Source of the DNA: a virus
Length of the DNA stretch: 23,727 nucleotides
Reading direction: 5' to 3' (one strand)
IMG/VR virus record: IMGVR_UViG_3300032288_001679
Span: 1-23,727 of that record
Part shown: positions 15,698 to 22,551 of the stretch, piece by piece
How positions within the stretch are numbered: position 1 is the first letter of the stretch
How the letters are laid out: the number at the start of each line of letters is the position of its first letter
Position numbers and translations under genes: made by a program
Notes under the pieces: generated by a model
The model's database searches: none
Told to the model about the DNA's origin: nothing
What the model saw: only the letters and a program-made list of their open reading frames with translations

Positions 15698-15922
15698 ATG
15701 TTGTCGATACAAGAAGTTCATTTTTATAATGATTTAGCAGAAAAGGGTATTGTGAAAAAAATCACATGTCCTTTTAATGAGACTGATATTATTGTTACTA
15801 AATTTAAAGATGATAAAGTATATTTTGATTGTATAACATGTGATTCTATTTTTTATCCAGGAATAAATGTTATTGATAATATTAAAAATTCTATTGAAAA
15901 GTTCAAATATAAACAATTATAA
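15698..15922 (+). CDS. Small unknown protein with three cysteines (possible zinc-ribbon remnant)
   Basis: A 74-residue protein on the plus strand starts at ATG 15698 with GAGAGGA 7 bases upstream. Cys24 (TCPF), Cys45 and Cys48 (CITC) resemble part of a zinc ribbon, but only three Cys are present and a fourth ligand is not obvious. The N-terminal part is mixed polar and the C-terminal end basic (NIKNSIEKFKYKQL). It is divergent from the reductase and lies 86 bases before the lysin, which has its own promoter. Function is unknown. It could be a small regulator or a redox or metal-binding accessory protein. Confidence 0.75.
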   Translation: MLSIQEVHFYNDLAEKGIVKKITCPFNETDIIVTKFKDDKVYFDCITCDSIFYPGINVIDNIKNSIEKFKYKQL

Positions 15923-15939
15923 CAATTTTTTATAAATAC

Positions 15940-15968
15940 TTGATTTTGAGGAATATTCGGGTTATACT
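15940..15968 (+). promoter_or_regulatory. Promoter for the lysin gene
   Basis: TTGATT (15940-15945), a 17-base spacer and TATACT (15963-15968) form a good sigma-70-type promoter. The start codon is 41 bases downstream of the -10. A strong AAGGAGGT ribosome binding site lies at 15995-16003. Confidence 0.72.
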
Positions 15969-16008
15969 AGTTAGGTATCTAAAAATGGCTTCTTCAAGGA
16001 GGTAACTT

Positions 16009-16518
16009 ATGAAGAAAGTATTATTAGCATTAATAGCATTTATTGTTGTTGGAACTTCTATAAATCGACTGGATAGGTCACATATTTTATACCCCGCAGA
16101 ACCGTTAGTGGTCGTCCCAGAAGGACAGACCACTTCAAGTGTTTTAGGGGCCGTACAGGCCGCTAGAGAGGCTTCTAGCACTACTGCAGCACGTTCTAGG
16201 GCTAGATTTGAAGATCCTAAATCAGATAAGGCTATTTCTGCTTATCAAGAGTATTTAAGAGATGTGGTTCCAGATAATGAAGAAGCCTGTTATTTTAACA
16301 TTGTTGATAAAGAAAGTGATTGGAATCCGCTTGCTCAAAATCCTAAATCAACAGCATTTGGAATAGGTCAATTTTTAAATAGTACATGGGGATTGGTAGA
16401 TCATAAAAAGACTAAAAATCCATATGATCAAATTGATGCTATGGCTAAATATGTTAAATTAATTTATGGTGATGGATGTAATGCTTGGCATTTTAAAAGC
16501 CAACATGGTTGGTATTAA
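16009..16518 (+). CDS. Secreted or membrane-anchored lytic transglycosylase (lysin)
   Basis: The 169-residue protein starts at ATG 16009 after AAGGAGGTAACTT. A signal peptide or signal anchor (KKVLLALIAFIVVGTSI, residues 2-18) precedes a polar, Ser/Ala-rich linker (about 38-75). The SLT lysozyme-like domain follows: KESDWNPLAQNPKSTAFGIG with candidate catalytic Glu102, GIGQFLNSTWG (118-128), and the end CNAWHFKSQHGWY. The last motif is typical of actinobacterial transglycosylase-like proteins. Cys94 and Cys157 could form a disulfide outside the membrane. The enzyme would cut peptidoglycan glycan strands. The gene is on the opposite strand from most of the phage and meets the glycosyltransferase tail to tail with a 4-base overlap. 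A virion-associated lysin is an alternative. Confidence 0.88.
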   Translation: MKKVLLALIAFIVVGTSINRLDRSHILYPAEPLVVVPEGQTTSSVLGAVQAAREASSTTAARSRARFEDPKSDKAISAYQEYLRDVVPDNEEACYFNIVDKESDWNPLAQNPKSTAFGIGQFLNSTWGLVDHKKTKNPYDQIDAMAKYVKLIYGDGCNAWHFKSQHGWY

Positions 16519-17606
16519 AGTTCTCTAATTTCTCTATAAACTTTATCCCATTCAAGACCTCTTGTCTGAATGCTATGAAATTCTTTTACTAATTTATAGT
16601 TATTTTGTCTCTCAATATTTCTTGTTTTAGGATTCTTTAAATCTTCTAAATGAGATAGCCATTGGTCCTCTGTCTTTGCAACCCTTCCAATCCCATATTC
16701 ATTATATAAAAATGAGTATTCTTCCATATCTTCTGCAATAAATGGAACGCCAGCAGCAGCATATTCAAGACCTTTAATAAAAGATTTAGCACGATTAAAC
16801 TCTACCTCGTTTAATGGAACAAGTCCAATATCTATTCTTTTAAACATGTTCTCATAAGAAAGTATTGGCTGCATACCTTCTGAAGAAAATAATTTGGGTG
16901 GTATATTCATTTGTTCTTGAACTGTTGGAGCATTAATAATGTGCCCAGAGTGATGGAATCTTAAATTGTTTTTTTCAATAAAGTTTCCCATAAATCCAGA
17001 AAGGGTTTCTAAATCATTAGATCTCCAAGGTGTTGCCCCTACCCATCCAACTATAGGAAATAATCCTGACTTATCTTTTCTCATATGAAAATGTTGAAAG
17101 TCTATAGAATTACGAACCATATATACTGGTTTTCCTGGATACTTTTTTTCATAAAATTGTTTTAGAAATGGGGTAGATGTTATTAAAGCATCTGCTAATT
17201 CCATACCCCTAAAATAATGTTCACGATTATTTTTAGGATTATTTTTAGGATCAGTTGAGGCATATGCCATATTTGTTTTTTCTAAACCTTCGTGAAAATC
17301 ATCAACATCTATAACTATCTTTTGACCTATTGCTTGAGCCTTTGGGATATTATCAACTATTTGTTCTAGCATCATAAGTTTTAATACAACTATATCCCAA
17401 CCATGAATTGCCTTTTTATCTGGAATTAGTAGTCCGAATCCATGATCTTCTGTAAATGCTGGAAAACCCATTCCTGTTTCCCAATCTCTTTCTTTTAATT
17501 GTTGCATAGGTAGAAAGCATCTATACCAAGCACAACCATTTGGTTGTAATGGTTTAGTACCCCATGACCAATCATAGGTTAAGAAACATATTGTAGGTTT
17601 TGCCAT
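16515..17606 (-). CDS. GT-B fold glycosyltransferase
   Basis: This 363-residue protein starts at ATG 17606 (weak AGAAAG upstream) and ends in a 4-base overlap with the lysin. The N-terminal half holds PTICFLTYDWSWG, then DVVLK-like and DVDDFHEGL (100-108). The C-terminal half starts near 185 (PIVGWVGATPWRSNDLETL), and the sugar-nucleotide site appears as IDIGLVPLNEVEFNRAKSFI then KGLEYAAAGVPFIAEDMEE (278-296). These are GT-B, GT4-like signs. It would move a sugar from a nucleotide donor to an acceptor in the cytoplasm. It follows a cluster of dioxygenases, so a hydroxylated acceptor is conceivable. A terminator lies just upstream, and no promoter is seen between them, so expression may rely on readthrough. 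Confidence 0.86.
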   Translation of the reverse strand: MAKPTICFLTYDWSWGTKPLQPNGCAWYRCFLPMQQLKERDWETGMGFPAFTEDHGFGLLIPDKKAIHGWDIVVLKLMMLEQIVDNIPKAQAIGQKIVIDVDDFHEGLEKTNMAYASTDPKNNPKNNREHYFRGMELADALITSTPFLKQFYEKKYPGKPVYMVRNSIDFQHFHMRKDKSGLFPIVGWVGATPWRSNDLETLSGFMGNFIEKNNLRFHHSGHIINAPTVQEQMNIPPKLFSSEGMQPILSYENMFKRIDIGLVPLNEVEFNRAKSFIKGLEYAAAGVPFIAEDMEEYSFLYNEYGIGRVAKTEDQWLSHLEDLKNPKTRNIERQNNYKLVKEFHSIQTRGLEWDKVYREIREL

Positions 17607-17626
17607 ATCAAACTTTCTATTAGAAA

Positions 17627-17650
17627 AGGGGGCAGAGTTAACTACCCCCT
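17627..17650 (-). terminator. Intrinsic terminator after the holin-like gene
   Basis: AGGGGG (17650-17645 on the minus strand) pairs with CCCCCT (17632-17627), with an inner two-base pairing around a short loop. TTTTC follows. It lies 11 bases past the holin-like stop codon and ends 20 bases before the glycosyltransferase start. Confidence 0.75.
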
Positions 17651-17661
17651 AGTTTTAAGAC

Positions 17662-17904
17662 TTACTTCTTTTTAGGAGCAGCCTTTGGTGCTACAGCACC
17701 GATACCAAACTTGGTATCTTTTGGATTAACTGCACGGATAACTACCCATGCTGCTGCAGTCACTGCTGCATTTAGTACGTTACCAACTACATCGCCTGTT
17801 AAAGCAGATACGTCTGCACCTGATTCAACAAACTTACCAATTAAGGTAATTAAAAAAGCGTTTAGAGCAGAACTCAAAACTGCTTTATTTAGTACTGATT
17901 CCAT
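17662..17904 (-). CDS. Holin-like small membrane protein
   Basis: The 80-residue protein starts at ATG 17904 with a very strong AAAGGAGG site. Two hydrophobic segments are visible, VLSSALNAFLITLIGKFV (about 9-26) and VGNVLNAAVTAAAWVVIRAV (about 40-59), separated by a short acidic loop, and the C-terminus is basic (APKAAPKKK). Two membrane helices with a charged tail is a standard small-holin layout, which would form lesions letting lysin reach the wall. It has a strong private promoter and a terminator, consistent with timed, monocistronic expression. The lysin is 1.1 kb away on the other strand. A non-lytic small membrane protein cannot be excluded. Confidence 0.68.
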   Translation of the reverse strand: MESVLNKAVLSSALNAFLITLIGKFVESGADVSALTGDVVGNVLNAAVTAAAWVVIRAVNPKDTKFGIGAVAPKAAPKKK

Positions 17905-17930
17905 AATGTCCTCCTTTAGAACATATATAT

Positions 17931-17959
17931 ATTGTACACCCCTGCAAGAGTGGTGTCAA
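17931..17959 (-). promoter_or_regulatory. Strong promoter for the holin-like gene
   Basis: TTGACA (17959-17954) is a perfect -35 box. A 17-base spacer leads to TACAAT (17936-17931), one base from the -10 consensus. The -35 box overlaps the end of the preceding dioxygenase gene. It is the best promoter match in the window. Confidence 0.8.
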
Positions 17960-18534
17960 TCCTTATACCAAAATCCTGGACTCATATATTTTAAGCCTTT
18001 TGTCACTATCATAGATTCATGGTAGTATGGGGCAACTGATGGAAATGCTATTAAACTTCCTGCAGATGGTTTAATTACAACACCTTGATCTTTAAAACTC
18101 AACTCTCCACCATCATAATTATCATTGATATATAAAACTACAGATAAAACAGGAGATCTTCCATCATCATAAGAATCAACATGTGGTCCCATTTGTTTGC
18201 CAGTTGAATACTTTGCTATAGATATTGGTGTTAAATATCCTAAATCTATATTATGCTCTTTTGCATAATCTTTTGATGCATTTGATATAGCATTTCTGAC
18301 TTGCTTATTTATAGATATTAATACTTCATTAGTTTCATCTATAATTGATTCATTAATAAATTTTTGATACCCAAAATTATATGATTTATCGGACGCATGC
18401 CATTGCTTCCATTTAGTTATAGATGTATTATTATTTAAAAATTTATCAGACTCTTCTATATCTTTTATTAAAGCATATGGTTTATCAATTATTCCTTCAT
18501 AATAATGAATTTTATCAAATTTAGTTATTTTCAT
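17956..18534 (-). CDS. 2-oxoglutarate/Fe(II) dioxygenase (K-type, last of the array)
   Basis: The product has 192 residues from ATG 18534. A TTG at 18546 would add four residues but is less likely. The iron-binding triad is His118, Asp120 (MGPHVDS) and His172 (YYHES). Lys182, ten residues after the distal His, is the likely 2-oxoglutarate contact. VLYINDNYDGGELSFKDQ and KPSAGSLIAFP are standard P4H-family features. These enzymes use O2 and 2-oxoglutarate to hydroxylate a substrate, in the cytoplasm here since no signal peptide is seen. The start overlaps the preceding gene by 14 bases. The sequence is closest to the second domain of that gene (GPH-DS, SP---V, KP-AGS). Substrate unknown. Confidence 0.88.
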   Translation of the reverse strand: MKITKFDKIHYYEGIIDKPYALIKDIEESDKFLNNNTSITKWKQWHASDKSYNFGYQKFINESIIDETNEVLISINKQVRNAISNASKDYAKEHNIDLGYLTPISIAKYSTGKQMGPHVDSYDDGRSPVLSVVLYINDNYDGGELSFKDQGVVIKPSAGSLIAFPSVAPYYHESMIVTKGLKYMSPGFWYKD

Positions 18535-19654
18535 CTTTAAATCCAAACAATAGTATCGATATCTTGCTTCCTGCTGTAATTAAACTTGGTAAGTGACTAT
18601 ATGGCTCAACACATGGATATATTAAAATACTTCCAGCGATAGGTTTTAACGTTAGATCTTGCTTGTCAAATATTAATTCTCCACCAGAATAATTATCATT
18701 TAAGTCAATCATAACTGTTATATATGGAGATTTAGCGTCCCCATGTGAATCAGTATGTGGTCCCAAATGTTTTCCTGGATATGATCTATGTATTACCATA
18801 TCTGTAAATTTTGTTATTTTTATATTATTTTTTGTTTCATAATCATTTATACAGTCTTTTAAAATATTCTTTATTTCTTCTATTTCTAACTTTTTATACT
18901 CAGTAAATTCATAAGTATTTACTTCGTATGCTTGACCTTCAGTGGCTTTTGTTGGATAAAACTTCCATGGGCTTCCCATATCTTCTATTTTATCTAAAAT
19001 GTTTTGAGGATTTTTAATAACATTTTTATAATAAAAAATTTTTTTATTAGTATACAAATCATTAGTATAATCTTGTTGTTTAAATTCTTTTATTTCATTA
19101 TTCCACCAGGAAACTATTGTATATCGTGTTTCATTTTTTACTTCATTTACTCCATGTATATTACTATGATCTCCTGGAAAAGTTAATATAGAGCCAGATT
19201 GTGGCTTTATTTTTAAATCATGTTGTGGAAAGTATAGTTCTCCACCATTATAGTTATCATTTAGATAAAGAATTATTGTATATTTATTTGTACTATTTTG
19301 ATTTGGATTACCGTCCAAGTCGCTGGTATCGGAATGTATTTCTACCATTCCACCCTTATCCCATTTTTGTGCATGATAGGTTACCCCAGTAAATTTTTGA
19401 TTAAATGTTTCTTCTATAGCATCTTTAAATCTATAATTAATATTCTCAAAAATGTTTTTTTCTAGTCCATAGTTTTCTAATTTTTTATCATAAAAAGATA
19501 GTGGCATTCCATAGCATTTTGTAAAACTTTCATTAAATACAATCCACTTTTCTGGCTGAGAATCAAGATATTTTATAATTAATTCAGACTCTTTTTTAGA
19601 AATAAAATTTTTAATCTCAACAATATCGTGTTTATGATATATCACATCAGACAT
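18521..19654 (-). CDS. Tandem two-domain 2-oxoglutarate/Fe(II) dioxygenase
   Basis: This 377-residue protein carries two complete dioxygenase domains. Domain 1 (about 5-190) has His107, Asp109, distal His167 and Arg177, with HAQKW, NKYTIILYLNDNYNGGELYF and GDHSNIHGV. Domain 2 (about 200-375) has His300, Asp302, distal His354 and Lys364, with LGPHTDSHGDAKSP and IDLNDNYSGGELIFDKQD. The 2-oxoglutarate-binding residue lies exactly 10 after the distal His in both, Arg in the first and Lys in the second. Domain 1 resembles the preceding gene and domain 2 the following one, so the gene may be a fusion made after duplication. ATG 19654 has no clear ribosome binding site. It starts 15 bases after the previous stop. 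Confidence 0.88.
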   Translation of the reverse strand: MSDVIYHKHDIVEIKNFISKKESELIIKYLDSQPEKWIVFNESFTKCYGMPLSFYDKKLENYGLEKNIFENINYRFKDAIEETFNQKFTGVTYHAQKWDKGGMVEIHSDTSDLDGNPNQNSTNKYTIILYLNDNYNGGELYFPQHDLKIKPQSGSILTFPGDHSNIHGVNEVKNETRYTIVSWWNNEIKEFKQQDYTNDLYTNKKIFYYKNVIKNPQNILDKIEDMGSPWKFYPTKATEGQAYEVNTYEFTEYKKLEIEEIKNILKDCINDYETKNNIKITKFTDMVIHRSYPGKHLGPHTDSHGDAKSPYITVMIDLNDNYSGGELIFDKQDLTLKPIAGSILIYPCVEPYSHLPSLITAGSKISILLFGFKDENN

Positions 19655-19668
19655 AGTATTTCAATCTA

Positions 19669-20349
19669 CTAAGCAAGTTGGTTACCTTTAGCCCATTCCT
19701 CTTTTTGAAGTGCCTGCTCTTCTCTAATATGTTTAATTTCTTCATCCCAAGCATCTAAAGTTTCTTTACTATATTCTGCATCAGCGTAATCCCAAAATGA
19801 AACCATTGTATATCTAGTTCCTTTGGTTATTTCTTTAACTCCATGGATATTCTCATGTCCTCCAGGAAACATAATAAAAGAATATACTGGTGGCTTAAAT
19901 TCTAAATTATGATCTGGAAAATATAATTCTCCGCCTTCATAGTCATCGTTTAAATATAAAATTCCAACATATTTATTAATATGAAAAGCATTAGGATTTC
20001 CTTCATGATCTGAATTATCAGAATGTGGTGCAGCAAAACCTCCGACCTTCCATTTTTGTGCATGAGAAGTATTTGCCCTTAATTCTCTTTCAAAAAACAT
20101 TTCACATGATTGTTTGAATCTATTTTTTAAATTATCAAAAAATTTAGGATCTAATCCAAGTTCTATAAGTCTTTGATCGTGTGGTGCTAAACCCATTCCC
20201 AAAGAATTGTAAAATGCAATGTCTCCCCATATTTGTGCTTGAGATTCAAAATATTTAATCATAGACTTTGCTTCTTGTTCAGTAACAAAGTTATCTAATC
20301 GTGCTATATCATCTTTATAAAATTTAAGATCGTTTTTATTTAAAATCAT
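19669..20349 (-). CDS. 2-oxoglutarate/Fe(II) dioxygenase (R-type)
   Basis: The 226-residue enzyme starts at ATG 20349, overlapping the preceding gene by 14 bases. Iron ligands are His109, Asp111 and His169. Arg179 is the 2-oxoglutarate contact. Signature segments are SHAQKW (95-100), NKYVGILYLNDDYEGGELYF (125-144) and ENIHGVKEITKGTRYTMVSF. The N-terminal part (GMGLAPHDQRLIELGLDPKF) aligns well with domain 1 of the next gene, so the two are close relatives. The C-terminal ~40 residues are a charged helix (KETLDAWDEEIKHIREEQAL) absent from the others. No signal peptide. Likely soluble hydroxylase; substrate unknown. Confidence 0.9.
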   Translation of the reverse strand: MILNKNDLKFYKDDIARLDNFVTEQEAKSMIKYFESQAQIWGDIAFYNSLGMGLAPHDQRLIELGLDPKFFDNLKNRFKQSCEMFFERELRANTSHAQKWKVGGFAAPHSDNSDHEGNPNAFHINKYVGILYLNDDYEGGELYFPDHNLEFKPPVYSFIMFPGGHENIHGVKEITKGTRYTMVSFWDYADAEYSKETLDAWDEEIKHIREEQALQKEEWAKGNQLA

Positions 20350-21124
20350 ACTTCTTCATATCCCTCTCTATTCTTTCATCTTCCATTTTACCCCATAATT
20401 CTTCTCCATATTTTTCTTTACCCTCGTGCCACTCTTTAGAACCTGGATCAAAGAACTGATAAAAACATCTTATTAAATATCTGGCATTGCCATCTATTCT
20501 TTTTACACCATGTAAATATGGGTGATCTTCAGATAAAAAATCTGGATGCCCTGATGGAAATACTAAAACATCTCCAGCAACAGGCTTGTAGTCTATATAA
20601 TCTTTTCCTATCTTAAAACTAATCTCTCCGCCTTCATAGTCATCATTTAAATACATTGTACATGTTAATCCAAATTTATATCCTGGAACACCTTTCATCC
20701 AGGGCACGTAGTCTGTATGTCTTGACATACTCATACCACTTCCAACTCTTCCGTCTTCCTTGCCATCTGGAGTGTATCTTGAAAATGATGGACCCATAAG
20801 TTTCCAATCTTCTGGAACCTCTAAGTTATATTCTTTTAAAAAATTAGAAGTACTATCAAAAAATGCTTTTTTAACTAATTCTAAATAATGAACTTCTTTT
20901 ATTAGTTTTTCATCTTGTATTCCTGAATTAATTGCATCATTGTTTATTTGATATACATATGTTCCAAAAAAACTCCATGGCTTCCAATCTTTAAAAAGAT
21001 AAGAAGTGTTTGGATCTTTTTCAGATTTTTTTAATATTTCTACTAATTCATCGTGACCTGGCAATAAATTTTTATATATATGTATTTTAGGAAATAACTT
21101 AATATATTCCATATTAATCCCCAT
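20336..21124 (-). CDS. 2-oxoglutarate/Fe(II) dioxygenase, longer form
   Basis: The 262-residue product starts at ATG 21124, overlapping the previous gene by 11 bases. ATG 21112 (MEYIKLF) is an equally possible start, with GGGGA 7 bases upstream. Iron ligands are His136, Asp138 (SRHTDYV) and His205 (YLHGVKR). Arg215 follows at +10. CTMYLNDDYEGGEISFKIGK and KPVAGDVLVFPSGHPDFL are typical. The HxD segment includes an extra loop (PWMKGVPGYKFG) and the C-terminus an extra charged extension (SKEWHEGKEKYGEELWGKME), so this member is more divergent from its neighbours. It may act on a different substrate in the same pathway. Confidence 0.88.
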   Translation of the reverse strand: MGINMEYIKLFPKIHIYKNLLPGHDELVEILKKSEKDPNTSYLFKDWKPWSFFGTYVYQINNDAINSGIQDEKLIKEVHYLELVKKAFFDSTSNFLKEYNLEVPEDWKLMGPSFSRYTPDGKEDGRVGSGMSMSRHTDYVPWMKGVPGYKFGLTCTMYLNDDYEGGEISFKIGKDYIDYKPVAGDVLVFPSGHPDFLSEDHPYLHGVKRIDGNARYLIRCFYQFFDPGSKEWHEGKEKYGEELWGKMEDERIERDMKKYDFK

Positions 21125-21797
21125 GCTCTACTATTGTCCAAAAAAATGGTAGTGTATATCTTGTTCCAGATGTTACTTCTCTAACCCCATGTATATAATT
21201 CATATCTCCTGGAAAAAAGTATGCAGCACCTGCTTTAGGTTTAAATTCAATATTATGTTGAGGAAAGTACAACTCTCCTCCTTCATAATCATCATTAAGA
21301 TACATTAAGCCAGCAATATCATAATATGGAAAATTGTTTGGCTTGCCACTATTCTCTCCCTCATGCAATTCCTTATCTGCGTGTGGTAGTTGATAGTTGC
21401 CTGGAAACCATCTTACAAAGGCAGGAAATGTTGGTACGGCATTAACATTAAGATGAGAATCAACTTTTTCTTTAAATCTTACCAACAATTCAACAATTTT
21501 ATTTCTTACAGCATTTTCTGAGTCTTGTTGTGATATTTCTTTTTGATTTGCTACACGGTTAGCCCAAAAACTAGCATCATAAATCATTACTCCGTCTTCA
21601 TCATAAACGCTTTCGTCTTTATGCCAATTTTCTAAATTAACAGCAAAGTTATATAAAAGTTCTTTATCTTCTTTAGTCATGAAATCTTCCAAACTAACAA
21701 TATTATCTTTTGATACACCAAAGAATCCAGATGGGGTGATAGATACCCTATTTTTATCTGTTTCTTGCATTAGTTTTTCTAATTCTTCTATATTCAT
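21114..21797 (-). CDS. 2-oxoglutarate/Fe(II) dioxygenase (R-type)
   Basis: A 227-residue enzyme starts at ATG 21797 without an obvious ribosome binding site. Iron ligands are His139, Asp141 (LPHADKE) and His203 (NYIHGVRE). Arg213 binds 2-oxoglutarate. The core (IAGLMYLNDDYEGGELYFPQ and FKPKAGAAYFFPGDMNYIHG) is nearly the same as in the genes downstream. The N-terminal half is helical and acidic with little match to its relatives. It follows the unknown pair after a 19-base gap. Likely a soluble hydroxylase; substrate unknown. Confidence 0.89.
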   Translation of the reverse strand: MNIEELEKLMQETDKNRVSITPSGFFGVSKDNIVSLEDFMTKEDKELLYNFAVNLENWHKDESVYDEDGVMIYDASFWANRVANQKEISQQDSENAVRNKIVELLVRFKEKVDSHLNVNAVPTFPAFVRWFPGNYQLPHADKELHEGENSGKPNNFPYYDIAGLMYLNDDYEGGELYFPQHNIEFKPKAGAAYFFPGDMNYIHGVREVTSGTRYTLPFFWTIVEHGD

Positions 21798-21816
21798 AAT
21801 TTTATTTTACCATGTT

Positions 21817-22551
21817 CTATTCGTATGATCTTCTATGCCAATCAACATTTTTATATACCCCGCCATCAGGTATTCTATATTTAGCAGCATTATTTATATT
21901 TTTTTGAGGTATCATCATTGGATCTTCAATAACAATAGAAGACTTCCAATTCTCTCGTTTAAATGGAAATATCTGTACAAATGGGGTTCCTTTTGGTATT
22001 ACTCCAGTCCAACCCTCTCTTAAGAAAAATGGTAGATTTCCATTAAGATTAACAACATCATTATCTATAACTCCTGAAGTATTAATAAATGGTAAATCAA
22101 ATCTATTAAATGGAGTTGTATATAAAGCACTATATCCAGTTGGTAGAATGGTTCCCCAATCTATGAACCAAGCAAAGTGGTCCAAGTAGTATCCATCTGG
22201 TTGATAAAACCCAAGCATTGGAGTTCTTTCGCTACAAAAACTTTCATTCTTAACGTCATTTATTTTATGACGAATATCTCCCTGTTCATCTAAATAAAAT
22301 TCTATATCGCATGGCGTATACATAAAATATCCAGTCATCATTGCATCCATAAATGGCATGCATGCTTTCCAACTAGAAATTTTTCCACCATCTTGATCTT
22401 TATAATATTCTCCAGTATCTGGATTGGTAATAAACCTTTCTGCTTTTGTATACCATTCAGGCATTGTTTTAGAAGCAGGAGATGGTTTAGTATTTGTTCT
22501 CTCGCTTTGCCAAAATCTATTACTGATAAATTTTATTTCTTGACTATCCAT
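21817..22551 (-). CDS. Unknown protein, possibly DUF6065-like, related to the next upstream gene
   Basis: The 244-residue protein is best started at ATG 22551, which has AAAGGAG 6 bases upstream. An ATG six codons earlier (22569) lies before that site and is less likely. It has no membrane segment or known catalytic motif. It is aromatic-rich and beta-looking: MTGYFMYTPCDIEFYLDEQG, HFAWFIDWGTILPTGYSALY, and the end motif IPKGTPFVQIFPFKRENW. The upstream neighbour shares this plan (GY---PVDVSF and GEPFATIIP), so the two are probably diverged paralogs. A DUF6065-type family is suspected from memory only. It starts 8 bases inside the upstream gene and sits among dioxygenases, so co-function with them is plausible. 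Confidence 0.78.
   Translation of the reverse strand: MDSQEIKFISNRFWQSERTNTKPSPASKTMPEWYTKAERFITNPDTGEYYKDQDGGKISSWKACMPFMDAMMTGYFMYTPCDIEFYLDEQGDIRHKINDVKNESFCSERTPMLGFYQPDGYYLDHFAWFIDWGTILPTGYSALYTTPFNRFDLPFINTSGVIDNDVVNLNGNLPFFLREGWTGVIPKGTPFVQIFPFKRENWKSSIVIEDPMMIPQKNINNAAKYRIPDGGVYKNVDWHRRSYE

Noticed and set aside
15930-16181. Minus-strand open frame opposite the lysin signal region
   Set aside because: Overlaps the well-supported lysin promoter, ribosome binding site and coding start. It has no features of its own.
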